The notes beneath the pieces are model-generated. The model worked only from the letters and a program-made list of their open reading frames with translations. It did not search any database and was not told where the DNA came from. A stretch of DNA of 39,884 bases from contig JAKSSR010000004.1 in NCBI GenBank assembly GCA_024402995.1, forward strand, positions 1-39,884, written 5' to 3'. Each line of letters begins with the position of its first letter. Position 1 is the stretch's first letter. Of the stretch, positions 7,361 through 15,614 are shown in pieces. The translations under genes were made by a program, and so were the position numbers. Source of the DNA: Clostridia bacterium. GTDB taxonomy: Bacteria; Bacillota; Clostridia; Peptostreptococcales; Anaerovoracaceae.

Positions 7361-8986
7361 ATGAAAAAGATTTTAGCTTTGATCCTCTGCGCAGTCATGA
7401 TATTCGCATGCGCAGCCTGCGGCAACACCGCAGAACCCGCGGCAGACAACACTGCTGTTGAAGAAACTACTGAAACTGATGCACAGCCTGCGGAAGAAAC
7501 TCCCGCTGAACCTGAAGTGGTTCACATCGACCGCAATGAGGGCATGCTCCCCTTTGAAGACGGTAACCTCTTCAAACTGACCAGCGCCGACGATTTCGCA
7601 GCCGGCGAAATGGAGGAGCTTGAAGCCGCTGCTGTCGGTGACGGTGCCGTAAAGCTTGCTGACGGAGCCCTTGAGGGAACCTTCACCTCTCCCGAGTTCT
7701 ACAGCGCCAACTTCTCCAAGATGGTCGCATGCTGGAATGCTTCCATTCCCGAAGGAACCTCTGTTGAGATCTTTGCCCGTGCAAGAAAGGAAGCTCCCGA
7801 TACAGAAGAAGTCAAGTGGTCCGACTGGCTCACCTGGGGTGAGTTCTCTCCGTACATCAATCGCGGAACCTCTCAGAACAAGAGCGGTATCGGCGGCTAT
7901 GTTGACCAGGATACCTTCACTTCATCCTCAGGTTATCTGGACGGTTTCCAGATGATGGCCGTTATTAAGCGTGACAGTGCTGACATTGATTCTCCTGTTC
8001 TCCGCGAAATGACCATGACCTTTAAGGGCGGAGATATGGTCCCCACCTATGCCGAAGAAACTGTTGAGCTTCCTGCTCAGGCTCTCTGCGCTTCTCCCGC
8101 ATACTCTCAGGAGATCAGATGGAGCGCTGTTGCTGACAGCATCTGCAGCCCCACTACCATGACCGTTCTTCTCAACACCGTTAACCCCGAACTGGATCTT
8201 CTCCCCGAAGAATACGCTCTTAACTCTCAGGATCAGGGCGAATCTATCTTCGGCAACTGGTCATTCTGCTGTGCCTTTGCAGGCTGCTACGGCTACGAAT
8301 GCTACTGCCAGTACGGCGGCAAGGATATTATGCTCCAGGAGCTTGCTAAGGGACATCCGGTAGGACTTTCCGTCGCGTATGATCCCAAGACTCTCACAGG
8401 AGCATGGGGCAGCACCGGCGGACACCTTATTTCCATCATCGGCTATGAATACGAAGACGGCATCATGGATGACGATCATCTTTATTTCTTCAGCTCTGAC
8501 TCCTATTCTGAAAAGGACTGCGAATCTTACAGAAGATATAAGTGGACCCAGATGGCAAAACTGGACTGCAGTTTTGTCTGCTATGTCATTCCCTCTGACG
8601 TAAGAGAAGAAGAATGTGTCGGTGTTCAGAGAATCATGTGCCAGACCGCAAAGGGCGCTGAAGCAGGTACTCTCATCCTTACCGATGAAGAAGGCAATCA
8701 GATATCTCTCGATAACTGCAGATCCGGCAAGGGCTTTGTCGCTTATACCGTTGAAGGTGTTGCAACCGACATGACCGCTGACACTTACGAGAGCGACTGC
8801 TCTATCGTTTATCCCAATGCCATCAACGTGACCGCAAATAATACCTTTACCTACATCAAGGCTGACAAGGATTCTGCCTTCCCCCTGGACAAGAAGGAAG
8901 CTCTCAAGGCTGCCGGCGTCAAGGATGGCAAGATCACCATTTATGCCGTGACAAACTGCGGATACGTTTATATCGCAGAACTGTAA
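7361..8986 (+). CDS. C39-like papain-fold lipoprotein
   Basis: The product is 541 aa. ATG 7361 is chosen over the in-frame ATG 7337 because GGAGG (7350-7354) lies six bases before it and it begins a clean lipoprotein signal (MKKILALILCAVMIFACAAC, Cys20 acylated). A Glu/Pro/Thr spacer follows, then a Trp-rich beta region (CWNASIPEG, WSDWLTWGEF), then a peptidase C39-like domain: Cys262 in ICSPTTMTV, His355 in GGHLISIIGY, Asp380 in FFSSDSY. The last motif departs from the usual N-D-P. It should be a surface-anchored cysteine peptidase or binding protein. It is paralogous to the protein at 24968-26422. It is monocistronic, between a terminator on each side. Confidence 0.8.
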   Translation: MKKILALILCAVMIFACAACGNTAEPAADNTAVEETTETDAQPAEETPAEPEVVHIDRNEGMLPFEDGNLFKLTSADDFAAGEMEELEAAAVGDGAVKLADGALEGTFTSPEFYSANFSKMVACWNASIPEGTSVEIFARARKEAPDTEEVKWSDWLTWGEFSPYINRGTSQNKSGIGGYVDQDTFTSSSGYLDGFQMMAVIKRDSADIDSPVLREMTMTFKGGDMVPTYAEETVELPAQALCASPAYSQEIRWSAVADSICSPTTMTVLLNTVNPELDLLPEEYALNSQDQGESIFGNWSFCCAFAGCYGYECYCQYGGKDIMLQELAKGHPVGLSVAYDPKTLTGAWGSTGGHLISIIGYEYEDGIMDDDHLYFFSSDSYSEKDCESYRRYKWTQMAKLDCSFVCYVIPSDVREEECVGVQRIMCQTAKGAEAGTLILTDEEGNQISLDNCRSGKGFVAYTVEGVATDMTADTYESDCSIVYPNAINVTANNTFTYIKADKDSAFPLDKKEALKAAGVKDGKITIYAVTNCGYVYIAEL

Positions 8987-9022
8987 AAATAATTTTGCTG
9001 CTTTGATGCAGCTGCCCGAAAG

Positions 9023-9053
9023 AGGAGGGGCGCCCGGTGCGCTCCTCCTTTTT
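9023..9053 (+). terminator. Intrinsic terminator after the C39-like lipoprotein gene
   Basis: GGAGGGGCGC (9024-9033) pairs with GCGCTCCTCC (9039-9048), ten pairs with one G-T and an outer A-T, around a five-base loop (CCGGT), followed by TTTTT. Confidence 0.9.
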
Positions 9054-9096
9054 CGTTTGTTTTATGCGCTTTGGAAACGCCCGGATGTGTGGACGA

Positions 9097-9125
9097 TTAA
9101 CAAAGGGCTGACTGTACTGTAAAAT
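9097..9125 (+). promoter_or_regulatory. Candidate upstream promoter (P1) of the S10 operon
   Basis: TTAACA (9097-9102) and TAAAAT (9120-9125) are separated by 17 bases, just after the terminator at 9023-9053. A transcript from here would start near 9132 and run through a small hairpin (AAGCCA 9144-9149 with TGGCTT 9160-9165). Confidence 0.45.
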
Positions 9126-9226
9126 CCCGTATGTTCTCGTTTTAAGCCATTGAAAAAGCTGGCTTTGGACACTTTTGGCTACTTTTCGTTTTTTCTGAAA
9201 AAGTTGTAGATTTCTTAAAAAAACAC

Positions 9227-9255
9227 TTGCTTTTCTCTCTCTTCTGGTGTATTCT
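9227..9255 (+). promoter_or_regulatory. Candidate main promoter (P2) of the S10-spc-alpha operon
   Basis: TTGCTT (9227-9232) and TATTCT (9250-9255) have the optimal 17-base spacing. An A/T-rich stretch just upstream (9183-9223, with T and A runs) could act as an UP element, as expected for a ribosomal protein promoter. Predicted start of transcription is near 9262. Confidence 0.6.
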
Positions 9256-9261
9256 AATAGA

Positions 9262-9609
9262 GCTTGCTTAAGGCGGGAAATCGGTATTAAAACGGCTCAA
9301 ACCGTTGAAAAATCCGCACTTCCGACCTGCCAAGACGCAGAAAGTTGCTGTGCTATCAGGGAATTTCTGCCGAGAATTGTCGGTCCGCGAGACCGGCGAA
9401 GGAGTTCTCGCGTCTTTTGTTTTGAGTAGAAAATTAGGGAACACACGGGAGCGTGTACTGAGTCGGAGTTGAACTGGACATAAACCCCCGAACCCTTGAA
9501 AAATCAAGACCCAAGAAGCTCGGAACTACAAGGCGTAAGAGAGCCGACCTCGTTCAGAATAGCGACAATGAACGAAATAATGCAAACGTTTAGGAGGAAA
9601 AAACAAAAC
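9262..9609 (+). promoter_or_regulatory. S10 operon leader RNA with attenuator-like alternative hairpins
   Basis: About 350 bases lie between the likely transcription start and rpsJ with no convincing gene. Hairpins seen: AACGG/CCGTT (9291-9306); GTCGGTC (9379-9385) with GACCGGC (9391-9397); and CGCGAGA (9386-9392) with TCTCGCG (9406-9412), the last followed by a U-rich run TCTTTTGTTTT (9413-9423). The second and third hairpins share bases 9391-9392 and the third uses the loop of the second, so they exclude each other, as in an antiterminator/terminator pair. Downstream are ACACG/CGTGT (9443-9456), CTTGA/TCAAG (9495-9508) and TCGTTC/GAACGA (9550-9575). The sequence TTGAAAAATC occurs twice (9305-9314, 9496-9505). 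In E. coli the S10 leader is bound by L4; whether L4 acts here is unknown. Confidence 0.6.
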
Positions 9610-9918
9610 ATGAGTAGTCAGAAGATCAGAATCAGACTCAAGGCTTATGATCACACCGCTCTTGACCAGTCCGCAGAAAAGATTGTTGAGACTGCAAAGA
9701 AGACCGGCGCAGAAGTCAGCGGTCCCATCCCTCTCCCCACCGAGAAGGAAGTCGTCACCATTCTCCGTGCAGTCCACAAGTACAAGGACTCCAGAGAACA
9801 GTTTGAACAGAGAACCCATAAGAGACTGATTGATATCCTTAATCCGACCCCCAAGACCATGGACGCTCTTATGAAGCTGGCCATGCCCGCCGGTGTGGAT
9901 ATCGAAATTAAGCTGTAA
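9610..9918 (+). CDS. rpsJ: 30S ribosomal protein S10
   Basis: The product is 102 aa, full length for S10. [11 protein letters not shown] opens the protein and HKRLIDI near residue 70 is a family signature. It sits in the 30S head and also partners NusB in antitermination complexes. The start at 9610 follows AGGAGG (9592-9597) with a somewhat long 12-base spacer; the frame stays open upstream but only from a TTG inside the leader. It is the first gene of the S10 cluster, and no tuf or fus gene precedes it, which fits its own promoter and leader. Confidence 0.97.
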   Translation: MSSQKIRIRLKAYDHTALDQSAEKIVETAKKTGAEVSGPIPLPTEKEVVTILRAVHKYKDSREQFEQRTHKRLIDILNPTPKTMDALMKLAMPAGVDIEIKL

Positions 9919-10000
9919 GTACAAGAGTAACGATAGATTACTAACGTGCTTAGTATGATTACCGCAAAGTAATCCGCTGTAAGAACTTAGGAGGAAAAAC

Positions 10001-10630
10001 ATGAAAGCAATTTTGGGAAGAAAGGTCGGAATGACCCAGATTTTCTCCGAAGCCGGAGAAATGATCCCTGTAACAGTCATCCAGGCTGGCCCCGTTGCGG
10101 TCACCCAGATCAAGACTGTTGAAACCGACGGCTACTATGGCGTCCAGATCGGTTTCGAAGACAAGAAGGAATGCAGAACCAATAAGCCTGAAAGAGGCCA
10201 CTTCGCAAAGAGCGGCGTCAGCGCAAAGAGAGTTCTCGCAGAATTCAGACCCGCAGAAGACGAAGCTTATGAACTCGGTCAGGTCATCAGCGTTGCAGAC
10301 TTCGCAGAAGGCAGCAAGCTGGACGTAACCGGTACTTCCAAGGGTAAGGGAACTCAGGGCAACATCAAGAGACATCACCACAGACGTGGACCGATGACCC
10401 ACGGTTCCAAGCACAAGAGACTGCCCGGCGGCCTCGCAGCATCCACTTATCCCTCCAGAGTCTTCCTCGGCAACGATGCTCCGGGAAGAACTGGCAGAGA
10501 CACTGTCACCGTACAGAATCTCGAACTCGTTAAAGTAATTGCAGACAGAAACCTGATGCTCGTCAAGGGCGCCGTTCCGGGAAACAAGGGCGGACTCCTC
10601 AAGATCAGAACCGCTGTCAAGTCCAAGTAG
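10001..10630 (+). CDS. rplC: 50S ribosomal protein L3
   Basis: The product is 209 aa, full length. MKAILGRKVGMTQIF at the N-terminus and the central HHHRRGPMTHGSKHKR loop, which reaches toward the peptidyl transferase centre, identify L3. AGGAGG lies six bases before the ATG. The 82-base gap after rpsJ holds a small hairpin (GATTAC/GTAATC near 9957-9973) without a T-run, so transcription should continue through it. Confidence 0.97.
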   Translation: MKAILGRKVGMTQIFSEAGEMIPVTVIQAGPVAVTQIKTVETDGYYGVQIGFEDKKECRTNKPERGHFAKSGVSAKRVLAEFRPAEDEAYELGQVISVADFAEGSKLDVTGTSKGKGTQGNIKRHHHRRGPMTHGSKHKRLPGGLAASTYPSRVFLGNDAPGRTGRDTVTVQNLELVKVIADRNLMLVKGAVPGNKGGLLKIRTAVKSK

Positions 10631-10652
10631 TCAGCGAAGGAGGAAAAGTCAC

Positions 10653-11276
10653 ATGGCAAAAGTTACAATGCTGAACATGGCTGGTACCGGAGTTGGCGAA
10701 ATCGAACTCAACGATGCTATCTTCGCTATCGAGCCCAACGAATTCGCCGTTCAGGCAGTCGTTAAGAACTACTTAGCAAACCAGAGACAGGGTACTCAGT
10801 CTGCAAAGACCAGAGGCGATGTCAGAGGAGGCGGACGCAAGCCTTTCAGACAGAAGGGAACCGGTCGTCACAGACAGGGCCACAGCACGGACCCCTCACA
10901 GGTCGGCGGCGGCGTTGCATTCGCACCCAAGCCCAGAAGCTACAGATACACCATTCCCAAGAAGCTCAGAAGACTTGCAATGCTCTCCGCACTCTCTTCC
11001 AAGCTTGCTGAAAAGGAACTGATCGTTATCGACAGCATCAGCTTCGAAGCTCCCAAGACCAAGGAAATGATTAAGGTCCTGGCAAACGTCAAGGCTGAAA
11101 AGAAGGCCCTGGTTATCACCGCTGCAAAGAATGACAACCTCATCAAGAGCGCTGCCAACATCCCCGGTGTCGAAACCAGCATGGTCGGTCAGATGAACGT
11201 TTACGAAATCCTTAACCACACAAGCCTCATCCTCACCAAGGATGCAGTCGAAAAGATTGAGGAGGTTTACGCATAA
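10653..11276 (+). CDS. rplD: 50S ribosomal protein L4
   Basis: The product is 207 aa. Gene order and the segment GGGRKPFRQKGTGRHRQG identify L4, which lines the exit tunnel and in E. coli also represses its own operon by binding the S10 leader. The tunnel loop reads HSTDPSQVGGG (about residues 77-87), where many bacteria have a Ser-Pro-x-Trp-Arg-Gly-Gly pattern. AAGGAGG precedes the start. The stop overlaps the rplW start by one base (TAATG), so the two are translationally coupled. Confidence 0.96.
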   Translation: MAKVTMLNMAGTGVGEIELNDAIFAIEPNEFAVQAVVKNYLANQRQGTQSAKTRGDVRGGGRKPFRQKGTGRHRQGHSTDPSQVGGGVAFAPKPRSYRYTIPKKLRRLAMLSALSSKLAEKELIVIDSISFEAPKTKEMIKVLANVKAEKKALVITAAKNDNLIKSAANIPGVETSMVGQMNVYEILNHTSLILTKDAVEKIEEVYA

Positions 11277-11566
11277 TGAAAACCGCATACGACGTATTAA
11301 TCAAGCCCGTCATCTCTGAAAAGAGCATGGACGACGCAGCATCCAGAAAGTACACCTTCAAGGTTGCCAAGGATGCTACCAAGAATGAGATCAAGGCTGC
11401 TGTTGAAGAAGCCTTCGGCGTAGAAGTAGTTAAAGTTAACACCGCAAACTTCGGCGGCAAGCTGAAGAGACAGGGAATGAACGTCGGTTACACTTCTGAT
11501 TACAAGAAGGCAATCGTCACCGTCTCCGAAAACAGCAAGACCATCGAATTCTTTGAAGGTCTGTAA
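11276..11566 (+). CDS. rplW: 50S ribosomal protein L23
   Basis: The product is 96 aa, with [15 protein letters not shown] at the N-terminus, the L23 signature. L23 surrounds the tunnel exit and is the docking point for trigger factor and the signal recognition particle. Its start overlaps the rplD stop by one base, and a GAGGAGG within the end of rplD serves as ribosome binding site. Confidence 0.96.
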   Translation: MKTAYDVLIKPVISEKSMDDAASRKYTFKVAKDATKNEIKAAVEEAFGVEVVKVNTANFGGKLKRQGMNVGYTSDYKKAIVTVSENSKTIEFFEGL

Positions 11567-11583
11567 TCCAGGAGGAAAGAATT

Positions 11584-12417
11584 ATGGGAATCAAAAAGTA
11601 TAAGCCGACTACTCCGGGTCAGAGAGGAATGACAGTTTCCACTTTCGAAGAAATTACCACTTCCACTCCGGAAAAGTCCCTCACAGTTACCCTTAAGAAG
11701 AACGCCGGCAGAAATAACCGCGGCGTCATCACCGTTCGTCATCAGGGCGGCGGCACCAGAAACAAGTACAGAATCATCGACTTCAAGAGAAGCAAGGACG
11801 GCATCCCCGCAACTGTTAAGACCATCGAATACGATCCCAACAGAAGCGCATTCATCGCACTGGTTTGCTACGCAGACGGCGAAAAGAAGTACATCATTGC
11901 TCCCGAAGGACTCAAGGTCGGCGACGTCATCTACAGCGGAGCTGAAGCTGACATCAAGACCGGCAACACCCTTCCCCTTGCAAACATCCCCGTCGGTACT
12001 CTCATTCACTGCATCGAACTGAAGGCCGGCAAGGGCGCTCAGCTTTGCAGAGCTGCAGGCAACGCTGCACAGCTCATCGCAAAGGAAGGCGAATTTGCTC
12101 AGGTAAGACTTCCGTCCGGCGAAGTTCGTTCCATCAGAATGAACTGCAGAGCTACCATCGGTGAAGTCGGCAATATCGACCACGGCCTCATCTCCATCGG
12201 TAAGGCCGGCCGCAAGAGACACATGGGCATCAGACCTACTGTCCGCGGTTCCGTCATGAACCCCAATGACCACCCCCACGGCGGCGGCGAAGGTAAGGCA
12301 CCTGTCGGTCGTCCCGGTCCTGTTACTCCCTGGGGTAAGCCTGCTCTTGGTTATAAGACCAGAAAGAAGAACAAGGCCAGCGACAAGTACATTGTCAAGA
12401 GAAGAAATCAGAAGTAG
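11584..12417 (+). CDS. rplB: 50S ribosomal protein L2
   Basis: The product is 277 aa, full length. [16 protein letters not shown], the RNA-binding core and the C-terminal [17 protein letters not shown] are diagnostic; the histidine in that loop lies near the peptidyl transferase centre. AGGAGG is eight bases before the ATG. The C-terminus ends in a basic stretch ([10 protein letters not shown]), as is usual. Confidence 0.98.
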   Translation: MGIKKYKPTTPGQRGMTVSTFEEITTSTPEKSLTVTLKKNAGRNNRGVITVRHQGGGTRNKYRIIDFKRSKDGIPATVKTIEYDPNRSAFIALVCYADGEKKYIIAPEGLKVGDVIYSGAEADIKTGNTLPLANIPVGTLIHCIELKAGKGAQLCRAAGNAAQLIAKEGEFAQVRLPSGEVRSIRMNCRATIGEVGNIDHGLISIGKAGRKRHMGIRPTVRGSVMNPNDHPHGGGEGKAPVGRPGPVTPWGKPALGYKTRKKNKASDKYIVKRRNQK

Positions 12418-12434
12418 TTAAGGGAGGATAGAAA

Positions 12435-12710
12435 ATGGGTAGATCATTAAAGAAGGGTCCCTTCATTCAGGCAAAGCTCCTCAAGGCTGTTGATGAAATG
12501 AATGCGGCCAACGAAAAGAAGGTCATCAAGACCTGGTCCAGACCGTCCACTATTTTCCCTCAGATGGTCGGCCACACTATCGCAGTTTACGATGGTAAGA
12601 AGCACGTTCCCGTATATATTACGGAAGACATGGTAGGACATCGCCTCGGCGAATTCGCCCCCACCAGAACCTTCAGAGGACACGCAGGTTCCTCCAAGGT
12701 CGACAAGTAG
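12435..12710 (+). CDS. rpsS: 30S ribosomal protein S19
   Basis: The product is 91 aa. [10 protein letters not shown] at the N-terminus and [12 protein letters not shown] at the C-terminus are S19 signatures. It binds the 30S head with S13, close to the A-site tRNA. GGAGG is seven bases upstream of the start, and 17 bases separate it from rplB. Confidence 0.97.
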   Translation: MGRSLKKGPFIQAKLLKAVDEMNAANEKKVIKTWSRPSTIFPQMVGHTIAVYDGKKHVPVYITEDMVGHRLGEFAPTRTFRGHAGSSKVDK

Positions 12711-12724
12711 GAAGGAGAGAAACA

Positions 12725-13057
12725 ATGGAAGCAAAAGCACTTGCAAAGTATGTAAGAATGTCTCCGTCCAAGCTCAAGCCCGTCACTGATCTGGTAAGAG
12801 GCAAGGACCTGAATGAGGCACTCACCATTCTGAAGTTCACACCCGGTAAGAGCGCTGAACTCGTAGAAAAAGTTGTCCAGTCTGCTAAGGCAAATGCTGA
12901 AAACAACTTTGACATGGATCCCGACAAGCTTTACGTAGCAGAGATTTATGCAAACCAGGGCCCCACAATGAAGCGCTGGAGAGCAGGCTCTCAGGGCAGA
13001 GCAGGAGCGATCCTCAAGAGAAGCAGCCACATCGGCGTAACGTTAAAGGAAAGGTAA
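12725..13057 (+). CDS. rplV: 50S ribosomal protein L22
   Basis: The product is 110 aa. AKYVRMSPSKLKPVTDLVRG and the C-terminal beta hairpin region with KRSSHIGV identify L22. The hairpin tip, residues 83-95 (KRWRAGSQGRAGA), reaches the narrow part of the exit tunnel opposite L4. AAGGAG precedes the start, which is 14 bases after rpsS. Confidence 0.97.
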   Translation: MEAKALAKYVRMSPSKLKPVTDLVRGKDLNEALTILKFTPGKSAELVEKVVQSAKANAENNFDMDPDKLYVAEIYANQGPTMKRWRAGSQGRAGAILKRSSHIGVTLKER

Positions 13058-13071
13058 TCGGAGGTTAAAAC

Positions 13072-13965
13072 ATGGGTCAGAAAGTTAGTCCTCATGGATT
13101 CAGAGTCGGCGTCATCCAGGATTGGGATTCCAAGTGGTACGCAGACAAGAAGAATTTCTCTGATTTCCTCGTAGAAGATAATTCAATCAGAGAATTCGTT
13201 AAGAAAAAGCTTTATATCGCAGGCGTTTCCAAGGTAGTCATCGAAAGAGAAGCTGCCGATAAGGTAAGAGTCAGTGTTCTGACTGCTAAGCCCGGTATGG
13301 TAATCGGCCGCGGCGGCGACGGCATCGAACAGCTCAAGGCTGAACTCGAAAAGAAGTATAAGAAGAACTTCACCGTCAGCATCGTCGAGGTCAAGAGACC
13401 TGAACTTGATGCACAGCTCACCGCTGAAAGCATCGCTCAGGCACTTGAAAAGAGAGTTTCCTTCAGAAGAGCTATGAAGCAGAGCATTCAGAGAACTATG
13501 AAGGCAGGCGGCAAGGGTATCAAGGTTGTTATCAGCGGCCGTGTAGGCGGTGCTGAAATCGCCAGAAGCGAAAAGTACTCCGAAGGTAACGTACCTCTCC
13601 ATACTCTCCGTGCTAACATCGACTATGGTTTCACCGAAGCTGATACTCAGTACGGCAGAATCGGCGTCAAGGTATGGATCAACGAAGGCGAAGTCCTCGG
13701 TAAGGAACTCGTTCCCTCCATCCCCGTTGAAAAGGAAACCAAGAGAGACGGCAGAAACGGCAAGCGCGGCGATCGTCGTGACAACAGAAACGGCGAAAGA
13801 CGCGAAAGACGCGACGGCGACCGCAGAGGCGGCCGTAAGTTCGAGGACAGAGAACCGAAGAAGGTTTACGAGAATCCCCGCAAGCGTCCCGCAAAACCCG
13901 TTGAACCCGCAGTAGTTGAAGAAGTTGCCGCAGAAGCTGCAGAAGCTCCCGCAGCAGAAGCATAG
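13072..13965 (+). CDS. rpsC: 30S ribosomal protein S3 with long charged C-terminal extension
   Basis: The product is 297 aa, against about 215-230 for most S3 proteins. The conventional part covers residues 1 to about 209: [13 protein letters not shown], the KH domain with [12 protein letters not shown], and the C-terminal domain with [13 protein letters not shown]. The remaining 88 residues are low complexity: an Arg/Asp/Gly/Asn-rich block (about 224-262, repeated RRD, NGE and RGG-like units), a short basic Pro-Lys stretch, then an Ala/Glu-rich end. S3 lies at the mRNA entry channel of the 30S subunit. CGGAGG precedes the start. The stop TAG at 13963-13965 is followed directly by the rplP binding site, so the tail is not a frameshift artefact spilling into another gene. 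Confidence 0.97.
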   Translation: MGQKVSPHGFRVGVIQDWDSKWYADKKNFSDFLVEDNSIREFVKKKLYIAGVSKVVIEREAADKVRVSVLTAKPGMVIGRGGDGIEQLKAELEKKYKKNFTVSIVEVKRPELDAQLTAESIAQALEKRVSFRRAMKQSIQRTMKAGGKGIKVVISGRVGGAEIARSEKYSEGNVPLHTLRANIDYGFTEADTQYGRIGVKVWINEGEVLGKELVPSIPVEKETKRDGRNGKRGDRRDNRNGERRERRDGDRRGGRKFEDREPKKVYENPRKRPAKPVEPAVVEEVAAEAAEAPAAEA

Positions 13966-13988
13966 AGACAGAAAGGAGGAGTTAAGCC

Positions 13989-14411
13989 ATGTTAATGCCT
14001 AAGCGCGTTAAGCACAGAAGACTCCATAGAGGCAGAATGAAGGGCGTTGCAACCAAGGGCAACACCATCACCTATGGTACTTACGGACTCGTAGCACAGG
14101 AATGCGGTTGGATCACTGCAAACCAGATCGAGGCAGCCCGTATCGCCATGACAAGATACATCAAGAGAGGCGGCGACGTCTACATCAAGATTTTCCCCCA
14201 CAAGTCGGTCACCAAGAAGCCTGCTGAAGTCCGTATGGGTTCCGGTAAAGGTTCTCCCGATTACTGGGTAGCAGTAGTCAAGCCCGGCAGAGTCATGTTC
14301 GAAATCGCCGGTGTTTCCGAAGATGCAGCAAGAGAAGCAATGAGACTTGCTTCCCACAAGCTCCCCATCAAGTGCAAGTTTGCAGTTAAGTCTGAAGTAC
14401 AGGAGGGTTAA
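13989..14411 (+). CDS. rplP: 50S ribosomal protein L16
   Basis: The product is 140 aa. [19 protein letters not shown] is the classic L16 start and supports ATG 13989 over the internal ATG at 13995; AAAGGAGGA ends eight bases upstream. The basic loop with [12 protein letters not shown] is also typical. It organises the A-site tRNA region of the 50S subunit. Confidence 0.98.
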   Translation: MLMPKRVKHRRLHRGRMKGVATKGNTITYGTYGLVAQECGWITANQIEAARIAMTRYIKRGGDVYIKIFPHKSVTKKPAEVRMGSGKGSPDYWVAVVKPGRVMFEIAGVSEDAAREAMRLASHKLPIKCKFAVKSEVQEG

Positions 14412-14416
14412 GCCTA

Positions 14417-14617
14417 ATGAATCTCGAAAAGATCAGAAACATGAGCCAGGCAGAACTCGCCGCAGAAGAGCTCAAGCTTAAGAAAGAATTATTTAATCTC
14501 CGCTTCCAGCACGCTACCGGTCAGCTCGACAACCCCGGAAAGATGAAGGAAGTCAAGAGAGAAATCGCCAGAGTAAAGACAGTCTTGAGAGAAAAGCAGC
14601 TCAAGGCTCAGGACTAA
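14417..14617 (+). CDS. rpmC: 50S ribosomal protein L29
   Basis: The product is 66 aa, a two-helix protein next to L23 at the tunnel exit. NLRFQHATGQLDNP is diagnostic. The AGGAGGG used for its translation lies inside the last codons of rplP, nine bases from the ATG, so the two genes are closely coupled. Confidence 0.97.
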   Translation: MNLEKIRNMSQAELAAEELKLKKELFNLRFQHATGQLDNPGKMKEVKREIARVKTVLREKQLKAQD

Positions 14618-14635
14618 TGAAAGGAGGATGCCAGA

Positions 14636-14899
14636 ATGTCTTCAGAAGCAAGAAACAGAAGAAAGACTAAAGTTGGTATCGTAACCAGCAATAAGATGGA
14701 CAAGACCATCGTCGTAACCGCTGAAGAATCCCGTCGTCATGCTCTTTACGGAAAGTCCGAAAAGATTACCAAGAAGTTTATGGCACACGATGAGAACAAC
14801 GAGTGCGAAATCGGCGATAAGGTTAGAATCATGGAAACAAGACCCCTCTCCAAGAGCAAGAGATGGAGACTTGTTGAAATCGTTGAAAAGGTAAAGTAA
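14636..14899 (+). CDS. rpsQ: 30S ribosomal protein S17
   Basis: The product is 87 aa. The OB-fold core has [16 protein letters not shown] and [18 protein letters not shown]. It is a primary binder of 16S rRNA. AAAGGAGG precedes the ATG by eight bases; a nearer ATG overlapping that site is out of frame. Confidence 0.97.
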   Translation: MSSEARNRRKTKVGIVTSNKMDKTIVVTAEESRRHALYGKSEKITKKFMAHDENNECEIGDKVRIMETRPLSKSKRWRLVEIVEKVK

Positions 14900-14910
14900 G
14901 GAGGCACCAG

Positions 14911-15279
14911 ATGATCCAGACAGAAACAAGACTGAAGGTTGCCGACAACTCCGGAGCAAAGGAACTGCTCTGCATCCGTATTCTCGGCGGCACCGGCCGT
15001 AAGTATGCCAACATCGGCGACATCATCGTCTGCGCCGTCAAGGACGCAACTCCCGGCGGCATTGTCAAGAAGGGTGACGTTGTCAAGGCAGTAATCGTTA
15101 GAACTGCAACCGGCTGCAGAAGAGCTGACGGAAGCTACGTCAAGTTCGACCAGAACGCAGCTGTTATTATCGGCGAAGATAAGACCCCCAAGGGAACCCG
15201 TATCTTCGGACCGGTCGCAAGAGAGCTCAGAGACAAGGGCTTCATGAAGATCGTTTCCCTCGCTCCCGAAGTACTGTAA
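14911..15279 (+). CDS. rplN: 50S ribosomal protein L14
   Basis: The product is 122 aa, exactly the usual size. [19 protein letters not shown] and [13 protein letters not shown] are diagnostic. It forms an intersubunit bridge and part of the binding site for the silencing factor RsfS. It is the first gene of what is the spc operon in E. coli; here the gap to rpsQ is only 11 bases with no promoter. Confidence 0.98.
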   Translation: MIQTETRLKVADNSGAKELLCIRILGGTGRKYANIGDIIVCAVKDATPGGIVKKGDVVKAVIVRTATGCRRADGSYVKFDQNAAVIIGEDKTPKGTRIFGPVARELRDKGFMKIVSLAPEVL

Positions 15280-15294
15280 TAAGGAGGACAAGTA

Positions 15295-15600
15295 ATGAAT
15301 ATCAAGAAGAACGACACTGTCCTGGTTATTACTGGCAAGGACAAGGGCAAGAAGGGCAAAGTACTCGTAGTTATGCCCAAGGAAAACAAAGTCATCGTTG
15401 AAGGTGTCAACGTTCAGACCAAGCACGCTAAGGCAAAGGGCCAGCAGCCTGCTGAGATCAGAAAGGTCGAAGGACCCATCGATGCTTCCAACGTAATGTA
15501 TTACGACACCAAGGCCAAGGCTCCCACCAGAATCGGTTACAAGTTTGAGAATGGCCACAAGAAGAGAGTCTCTAAGAAGACCGGTCAGGTTATTGACTAA
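15295..15600 (+). CDS. rplX: 50S ribosomal protein L24
   Basis: The product is 101 aa. The KOW motif is seen in [20 protein letters not shown], and the tail KVVSKKTG-type ending ([12 protein letters not shown]) fits L24, an early assembly initiator of the 50S subunit. AAGGAGG is seven bases upstream of the start. Confidence 0.97.
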   Translation: MNIKKNDTVLVITGKDKGKKGKVLVVMPKENKVIVEGVNVQTKHAKAKGQQPAEIRKVEGPIDASNVMYYDTKAKAPTRIGYKFENGHKKRVSKKTGQVID

Positions 15601-15614
15601 GGAAGGAGGAAACC

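Noticed and set aside
7361..8986. Bacteriocin-processing C39 ABC exporter
   Set aside because: There is no ABC ATPase or membrane domain and no small leader-peptide gene nearby; only the papain-like fold is shared.
9247..9429. Short plus-strand open frame of about 60 codons in the S10 leader
   Set aside because: It lacks a binding site, overlaps the candidate -10 and the attenuator hairpins, and its composition follows the RNA structure rather than codon preference.
9262..9609. T-box riboswitch or other known riboswitch in the S10 leader
   Set aside because: No T-box sequence or specifier-like arrangement is seen, and no other riboswitch core that I know is recognisable.
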